From assembly GCA_002383375.1 (NCBI GenBank), contig DFYR01000080.1, positions 1 to 26,689 on the forward strand: DNA of 26,689 nt, written 5' to 3'. The stretch is from Spirochaetaceae bacterium UBA4077 (lineage in GTDB: Bacteria > Spirochaetota > Spirochaetia > Treponematales > Rectinemataceae). How positions within the stretch are numbered: the stretch's first letter is position 1; each line of letters starts with the position of its first letter. This document shows positions 22,073-26,689 of the stretch, in pieces. The notes under the pieces were generated by a model. It was not told where the DNA came from and did no database searches. It worked only from the letters and a program-made list of their open reading frames with translations. The translations under genes and the position numbers were made by a program.

Positions 22073-23401
22073 CTATTCGACAGCTGCCGCGGCTTCGGTC
22101 TGTACCGCGTTCTTAGGCCAGAATTTCTGTATGAGTTCAGATCGTAAGCCCGTCTCCCGGGGCTCGAAACAGGATGCGAGGATCTTCCAACCTTCGTCCA
22201 GGGCTTTCTCCAGCGAAATATTCACCGAAAGGTCCATCATTTTCGACTCGAAAAGCTCGCCGTACCGCAAAAGCTTTTTATCCCATGCGGACATCTGGAA
22301 TCCCATGGATTTCTTCTCCAGGGTGTCGCGGTAGGAAGAGAAAAGCTTGATCATGCCGTCCATGATCGCCCTATGATCCTCCCTGGTCTTGCCGTTGACC
22401 TGCTGCTTGAGTCTGGACAGGGAGCCGAAGGGTTCGATCCTGCCTCCGTGGAGGTAGAACTGTCCCTCGGTGATATAACCGGTATTGTCCGGGATGGGAT
22501 GGGTAACGTCATCGCCTGGCATGGTTGTAACAGCAAGAGTGGTAATGGAACCGGCTCCGTCGAAATCCACCGCCTTTTCGTAACGTGACGCAAGCTGGGA
22601 ATAGAGGTCACCGGGGTAGCCCCGATTGGAGGGCACTTGCTCCTGGGTTATGGAGATTTCCTTCAGAGCGTCGGCGAAGTTGGTCATGTCTGTAAGAAGG
22701 ACCAGGACATTGCGCCCCTTTAGGGCGAAACGCTCGGCCACTGCCAGGGCGAGATCGGGTACCTGGAGGCACTCGACTATAGGATCGGCGGCGGTGTGTA
22801 CGAACATGATCGTCTTGGCCAAGGATCCACCCTCTTCAAGACTGTCCTTGAAGAAAAGATAATCATCGTATTTGAGACCCATGCCGCCCAGGATGATCAG
22901 GTCAACCTCAGCCTGCATGGCGATCCTGGCCAGAAGCTGGTTGTAAGGCTCGCCGGAGACGGAGAAGATGGGAAGCTTCTGGCTTTTTACCAGGGTATTA
23001 AAGAGGTCGATCATGGGAATGCCTGTGCGGATCATCTCCCTGGGGATTATGCGCTTGTAGGGATTGACCGACGGCCCGCCTATGGAGATGAGGTTGTCAG
23101 TGAGACCGGGCCCTCCGTCTCTGGGGCTTCCGGCTCCGTCGAAAATTCTCCCCAGGAGGTTGTCCGAAAAGCTTACCTGCATGGGATGTCCCAGGAAGCG
23201 CACCTCGTCGCCGGTGGAAATGCCCCGGCTACCGGCAAAAACCTGGAGATAGACCAGTTCCTTGTCCATGCGTATGGTCTCGGCCAGGGAGACGCCGTAG
23301 CGGCTGGTCACCTCAGCCAGCTCTCCGTAGGCCACGCCCTCGGCTCTTACTGAAATAACGTTGCCGACAATGGATTCGATATGGGAATAGAGTTTGTTCA
23401 T
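22073..23401 (-). CDS. atpB: V/A-type ATPase subunit B (non-catalytic)
   Basis: This 442-residue regulatory subunit alternates with A in the head. Nucleotide-binding motifs are modified as expected: the P-loop reads SVSGEPYNQ (147-155), lacking GKT, so it does not hydrolyse ATP. Family signatures are RTGIPMIDLFNTLVKSQKLP, LLTDMTNFADALKEIS and NRGYPGDLYSQLASRYEKA. An Ala/Glu-rich tail ends the chain. The start is three bases after the atpA stop, with AGGAGTAAAGG overlapping the junction. Confidence 0.96.
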   Translation of the reverse strand: MNKLYSHIESIVGNVISVRAEGVAYGELAEVTSRYGVSLAETIRMDKELVYLQVFAGSRGISTGDEVRFLGHPMQVSFSDNLLGRIFDGAGSPRDGGPGLTDNLISIGGPSVNPYKRIIPREMIRTGIPMIDLFNTLVKSQKLPIFSVSGEPYNQLLARIAMQAEVDLIILGGMGLKYDDYLFFKDSLEEGGSLAKTIMFVHTAADPIVECLQVPDLALAVAERFALKGRNVLVLLTDMTNFADALKEISITQEQVPSNRGYPGDLYSQLASRYEKAVDFDGAGSITTLAVTTMPGDDVTHPIPDNTGYITEGQFYLHGGRIEPFGSLSRLKQQVNGKTREDHRAIMDGMIKLFSSYRDTLEKKSMGFQMSAWDKKLLRYGELFESKMMDLSVNISLEKALDEGWKILASCFEPRETGLRSELIQKFWPKNAVQTEAAAAVE

Positions 23402-23404
23402 CCT

Positions 23405-25174
23405 TTACTCCAGCCTGAGCAGCATTTTTTTAGCCGCGGATCCGTAGCGAGGGTTTTGGGCTGCCAGTGTCCCGCGGATTGTTTTCAAGGAGGACTGGTA
23501 GAGCTCGCTGCCCTCGGCCGCCCCATTGAGGTCCAGGAAGGACTGCCTGAGTTCGTAGAACCAGCCGCGGGCTTCGTCCTTATTCTTCAGCGCAAGCTCG
23601 GCTCCCAGGATCTCCAGCACAAGATGGAACATGAATTTCTGCCTGTCAGGCGATACCGAGGCGTCCACCGGATCGAAGGAATTCTGTTGCAAATAGACAG
23701 CGTCCAGGAATTCTCCCTTGAGGTAGAGTATGTAGTCCTCCAGGCTCGTGCCCTCCTCCCCCACTACCTTCATCATGGCCTCGACCTCGGAACTCCGCTC
23801 CAGGAAGGAGTGGGCATAGGCGACCACGTCCTTGGGCATGATGCCCGGGTACTTGGACCAGGAGTCCAAGGGGTGGATGGCCGGGTATTTACGGGCGTCC
23901 GAGCGCTCTCTTGATAGCCCGTGGAAGGCACCCACGACCTTTAACGTGGCTTGGGTAACCGGTTCCTCAAAATTGCCGCCTGCTGGTGAGACCGTGCCAC
24001 CGATGGTCACAGAACCGTGGGTGCCGTCCGAAAGCCGTACGATGCCCGCCCGTTCGTAGAATGCAGCGATGACAGACTCCAGGTATGCCGGGAAGGCTTC
24101 CTCGCCGGGGATCTCCTCCAGGCGGCCGGACATTTCGCGCATGGCTTGGGCCCAGCGACTTGTAGAGTCGGCCAGGAGCAGGACGTCTAATCCCATTTGT
24201 CGGTAGTATTCGGCGATAGTGACCGCCGTATAGACCGAAGCTTCCCTGGAAGCGACAGGCATACTGGAGGTGTTACAGATAATGATCGTCCGCTCCATCA
24301 GGGAGCGACCCGTGCGGGGATCGCTGATCTCGGGGAATTCCTTGAGGGTTTCGACTACCTCGCCCGCCCGTTCGCCGCAGGCTGCCAGAATGACGATGTC
24401 CACGTCGGCGTTCCGGCTGGTGACCTGCTGCAACACCGTCTTACCGGCGCCGAAGGGGCCAGGAATACAATAGGTACCGCCCTTGGCCACGGGAAAGAAG
24501 GTGTCGATGATCCTGGTTTTGGTAACCATGGGTTGTTCAGGCTTGAGCCTTTCTACATAACAGTCTACTGCCCGCTTGACCGGCCAGCTGAACATCATTT
24601 TAACGTCCCGCTTCACGCCCCGCTGGTCCTGCACATGGGCGATCACATCGTCTACGCCGTATTCGCCCGCCGGAGCTATGTCCAGTAGGTTCCAGTCCCC
24701 GAAAAAGTCAAAAGGTAGCATTATTTTATGGGTAAAGTGCAACTCGGGCACCGAAGCGATATAGTCGCCGCGCCTCAATGTGTCGCCGGGCTTGGCCAAG
24801 GGCGTAAAACTCCATCGCTTGCTGCGGGACAAGGCCTTGAGATAGACGCCCGATTCGAGAAAGAAGCCCTTCTGCTCAGCTATCTGCGGCAAGGGATTCT
24901 GAAGTCCATCGTAAATCTGCCCTAACAGTCCCGGGCCTAGTTCTACCGAGAGCATCTCATCGGAGAACTCTACCTCGTCGCCTATGCGAATACCCTTGGT
25001 GATTTCGTATACCTGGGCCTGGGCTTCGCTGCCCTTGACCCGGATAATCTCACTCTTCAGCCTTTTTCCGTTGGAAAGAACATAGGCTACCTCGTTCATG
25101 GCTACGTTGCCCTGAAACCCTATGGATATCATGTTCCCGTTTACTGCAACGATTCGGCCGCTCTTTTGGCTCAT
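23405..25174 (-). CDS. atpA: V/A-type ATPase catalytic subunit A
   Basis: This 589-residue catalytic subunit binds and hydrolyses (or makes) ATP at the A/B interface. The Walker A is GPFGAGKT (239-246). CGERAGEVVE (266-275) holds the catalytic Glu. LLLADSTSRWAQAMRE and YPAIHPLDSWSKYPGIM are further family blocks. The inserted non-homologous region (about 110-185), typical of A subunits, is present. ATG at 25174 overlaps the stop of the DUF2764 gene as ATGA, with GGGAGA upstream. This is the operon's most confident member. Confidence 0.97.
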   Translation of the reverse strand: MSQKSGRIVAVNGNMISIGFQGNVAMNEVAYVLSNGKRLKSEIIRVKGSEAQAQVYEITKGIRIGDEVEFSDEMLSVELGPGLLGQIYDGLQNPLPQIAEQKGFFLESGVYLKALSRSKRWSFTPLAKPGDTLRRGDYIASVPELHFTHKIMLPFDFFGDWNLLDIAPAGEYGVDDVIAHVQDQRGVKRDVKMMFSWPVKRAVDCYVERLKPEQPMVTKTRIIDTFFPVAKGGTYCIPGPFGAGKTVLQQVTSRNADVDIVILAACGERAGEVVETLKEFPEISDPRTGRSLMERTIIICNTSSMPVASREASVYTAVTIAEYYRQMGLDVLLLADSTSRWAQAMREMSGRLEEIPGEEAFPAYLESVIAAFYERAGIVRLSDGTHGSVTIGGTVSPAGGNFEEPVTQATLKVVGAFHGLSRERSDARKYPAIHPLDSWSKYPGIMPKDVVAYAHSFLERSSEVEAMMKVVGEEGTSLEDYILYLKGEFLDAVYLQQNSFDPVDASVSPDRQKFMFHLVLEILGAELALKNKDEARGWFYELRQSFLDLNGAAEGSELYQSSLKTIRGTLAAQNPRYGSAAKKMLLRLE

Positions 25175-25794
25175 GCCATTTCTCCCGGAGTATCGGCCGC
25201 AGAATTCAACTCCGCCGCGCCGAAAATTTCTTCGTAAAGCCGTCTATAGCTCTCCTTGCCTGCTTCGCCGGCAAGACTGTGAAGACGCTCGCTTATCAGT
25301 AGCTTTATTCTATACGCTACAATAAAATCTAGATCAAAACCGCTCAAGGCAGAAAGTTGCTCAACTGCAGCCCATCGTTCTTTTTCGATGCCGATCTCCG
25401 CTTTGAGTGGATCTTCAACGGCAAAACATGCGGCTGCCGCCTTGACGGCCTCATCGGACTGCCTGCCCTCCCGCAAATACGCTTCCTCATTTTTCCCGCT
25501 TGCCCGGGCTCTGAGCCTTGAGAGTTCGTTTTTGAATCCTCGATCCCATACAAGAAAAGACTTCAGCAAGGCAGATTTAAGGAGGGATAGGTCGGACTGG
25601 GCATCGAAGCCGTCGTCAGGACCGGCGGCAGCATTATTTCCTTCCAGGTAAAGCGGAATGGCCTCGATCTCCAGATACTCTTTCGGTTTCATCAAACGTC
25701 TGCAAAAACCGAGAAAATCCCTGCTGCTCAGAGGTGGAGGAGATCCGAACAGAATGCCTGGAAGGCTGGATGCCAGATACCAGTAGCGACTCAC
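25171..25794 (-). CDS. DUF2764 protein of the V-ATPase operon
   Basis: This 207-residue protein, starting MSRYWYLASSLPGILFG, resembles the DUF2764 family found between E and A in V-ATPase operons of spirochaetes, chlamydiae and Bacteroidetes. It is soluble and mostly helical, with no membrane segment. Its position is where archaeal and Enterococcus operons have subunit C, the funnel joining shaft and rotor ring. That makes it a possible replacement for C, but this is inference from position only. The start is GTG, overlapping the atpE stop as GTGA, and its own stop overlaps atpA, so its amount is tied to both neighbours. Confidence 0.85.
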   Translation of the reverse strand: MSRYWYLASSLPGILFGSPPPLSSRDFLGFCRRLMKPKEYLEIEAIPLYLEGNNAAAGPDDGFDAQSDLSLLKSALLKSFLVWDRGFKNELSRLRARASGKNEEAYLREGRQSDEAVKAAAACFAVEDPLKAEIGIEKERWAAVEQLSALSGFDLDFIVAYRIKLLISERLHSLAGEAGKESYRRLYEEIFGAAELNSAADTPGEMA

Positions 25795-26414
25795 GACTCC
25801 TTGCCCTCCTGAAGGGCCGCCTTAACGCATTCACCTAACCTGGCATTGACTCTGGAAGCCAGAATTTCAGCAACGGCTTCGGCAGAAAAATCGTAGCGGA
25901 GCGAGCTGCCTTCCACAGAGATATAGAAACCGGCATCCACCGAGTTAAAGGGTTTGAACATGATTTTTTTGCCCAACTCCGCTGAGAGGCGAGCCGCGAG
26001 AGCCGAATCCAGTGCTTTCAGGCTTTTTTCAGGAAGGAGAACCGAAAGATCTTTTTCAGTGCCCTTAGCCATCTGGACAAGTATGTCGGGCAGGATTTTT
26101 TCCAGGAAAGCGCTGGAGAAAAGTTCGTCGGTGCTCCGTGTTATGGCTTCCCGCATAAAAATTTCCACCTTTTCCCGCAGCGCCAGAATGCTGTCCCGGG
26201 AAGCCTGCACCAGTGCCAGTCTGGAAGCTTTCTCCTGGGCTTCGATTTTAAGCCTGGTCGCTGCATCCAGTTCAGCCGCCTTAGCCTCCGCTGAGGCTAT
26301 TATCGATTCGGCCTTGACTTTGGCTTCATCCACGATGGCCTGTGCGTCTTTCCGGGCACTTTCAACACCCTCGGTCTTGATTCTCTCGAGAAGCTCCTGA
26401 ACCTGTATTTCCAT
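25791..26414 (-). CDS. atpE: V/A-type ATPase peripheral-stalk subunit E
   Basis: This 207-residue subunit E is part of the peripheral stalk holding the head still. The N-terminal ~110 residues are a charged, Ala-rich coiled coil (from about VQELLERIKTEG on), and the C-terminal ~95 residues form a globular domain, including GFYISVEGSSLRYDFSAEA. It normally pairs with a second coiled-coil protein (G/H), for which no gene is seen here. ATG at 26414 has AAGGA about 11 bases upstream. It is the first gene of the operon, about 75 bases downstream of a strong promoter. Confidence 0.92.
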   Translation of the reverse strand: MEIQVQELLERIKTEGVESARKDAQAIVDEAKVKAESIIASAEAKAAELDAATRLKIEAQEKASRLALVQASRDSILALREKVEIFMREAITRSTDELFSSAFLEKILPDILVQMAKGTEKDLSVLLPEKSLKALDSALAARLSAELGKKIMFKPFNSVDAGFYISVEGSSLRYDFSAEAVAEILASRVNARLGECVKAALQEGKES

Positions 26415-26498
26415 ACGAACGATATCCTTGTCTTGCGACGGTAGAATTTTTGATGGAAACGCTCACCGTAGGCTACGCGTATTCTTTACTTATATTAC

Positions 26499-26527
26499 TT
26501 TATAACCCGACAGCGTCCAGACGTCAA
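26499..26527 (-). promoter_or_regulatory. Sigma-70-type promoter of the V-ATPase operon
   Basis: On the minus strand TTGACG (-35, 26522-26527) and TATAAA (-10, 26499-26504) are 17 bases apart, each five of six matches. It gives a leader of about 75 bases before atpE and probably drives all eight genes to ispG. Confidence 0.75.
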
Positions 26528-26580
26528 TCCTGAAGTGGCCCTTTAGATAAAATTTCCCCGGCTTGAGTTTCGTGCCAGCC

Positions 26581-26609
26581 TTGACTAAAGAAGCCGAAAA
26601 TTGTATGAA
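26581..26609 (+). promoter_or_regulatory. Possible plus-strand promoter leaving the window
   Basis: TTGACT (26581-26586) and TATGAA (26604-26609) are 17 bases apart on the plus strand, back to back with the ATPase promoter. About 75 bases follow before the window ends. They contain GGCATT (26647-26652) and AATGCC (26678-26683), which can pair, but no clear ORF start. The downstream gene or RNA is outside the window. Confidence 0.35.
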
Positions 26610-26689
26610 TTCACCCAATGAAATGTCACCGTCGTATCGTAAGGGTGGCATTTAGGAGACCGCACCGCCCTTCGGCCAATGCCGGAGCA

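Noticed and set aside
1..26689. CRISPR arrays, tRNA or rRNA genes, insertion sequences
   Set aside because: No spaced repeat arrays, no tRNA-like cloverleaf signature in the short intergenic gaps, and no transposase-like protein were seen on reading both strands.

Overview
The window looks like chromosomal DNA from a spirochaete, most likely a Treponema/Spirochaeta-type lineage of fairly high G+C content. The main reasons are a seven-gene V/A-type ATPase operon in the order E, DUF2764, A, B, D, I, K, with no separate C, F or G genes, and a block of single-copy housekeeping genes whose proteins are clearly bacterial but divergent. No tRNA, rRNA, CRISPR array, insertion sequence or phage gene was found. 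Almost every base is coding, and the 25 CDSs are packed with many 4-base start/stop overlaps.

Region 1 (1-8.65 kb, minus strand) holds three housekeeping blocks. The most downstream is the coupled string obgE, nadD, yqeK, an LCP/LytR_C envelope protein and rsfS, covering ribosome assembly, NAD synthesis, nucleotide hydrolysis, envelope and ribosome silencing. Upstream of it are rplU and rpmA (L21 and L27), which have their own promoter and end at a strong hairpin terminator before obgE. Further upstream are argS and ligA. The ligA promoter is placed so that its mRNA may be leaderless.

Region 2 (8.75-13.48 kb, plus strand) is the most unusual part. One promoter, overlapped by three evenly spaced half-sites, drives a NusG paralogue, then the three subunits of a xanthine dehydrogenase/CO dehydrogenase-like molybdenum hydroxylase, then an RsmI-related methyltransferase. 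The large subunit has lost the recognisable molybdopterin-binding glycine motifs. The small subunit keeps all eight iron-sulphur cysteines and the medium subunit keeps its FAD motifs. This suggests an electron-transfer complex without a standard molybdenum site, controlled by a dedicated elongation factor.

Region 3 (13.59-18.0 kb) contains mfd (minus strand), a divergent unknown gene whose N-terminus resembles a response-regulator receiver without the phospho-aspartate, and a small ArsR-family regulator with five cysteines.

Region 4 (18.0-26.5 kb, minus strand) is the V/A-ATPase operon, read from a good sigma-70-type promoter near 26.5 kb, with the isoprenoid gene ispG at its 3' end. The rotor subunit K has the residues expected for sodium binding, so the enzyme probably pumps or uses Na+. 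The last ~270 bases hold the operon promoter and a possible plus-strand promoter pointing out of the window.
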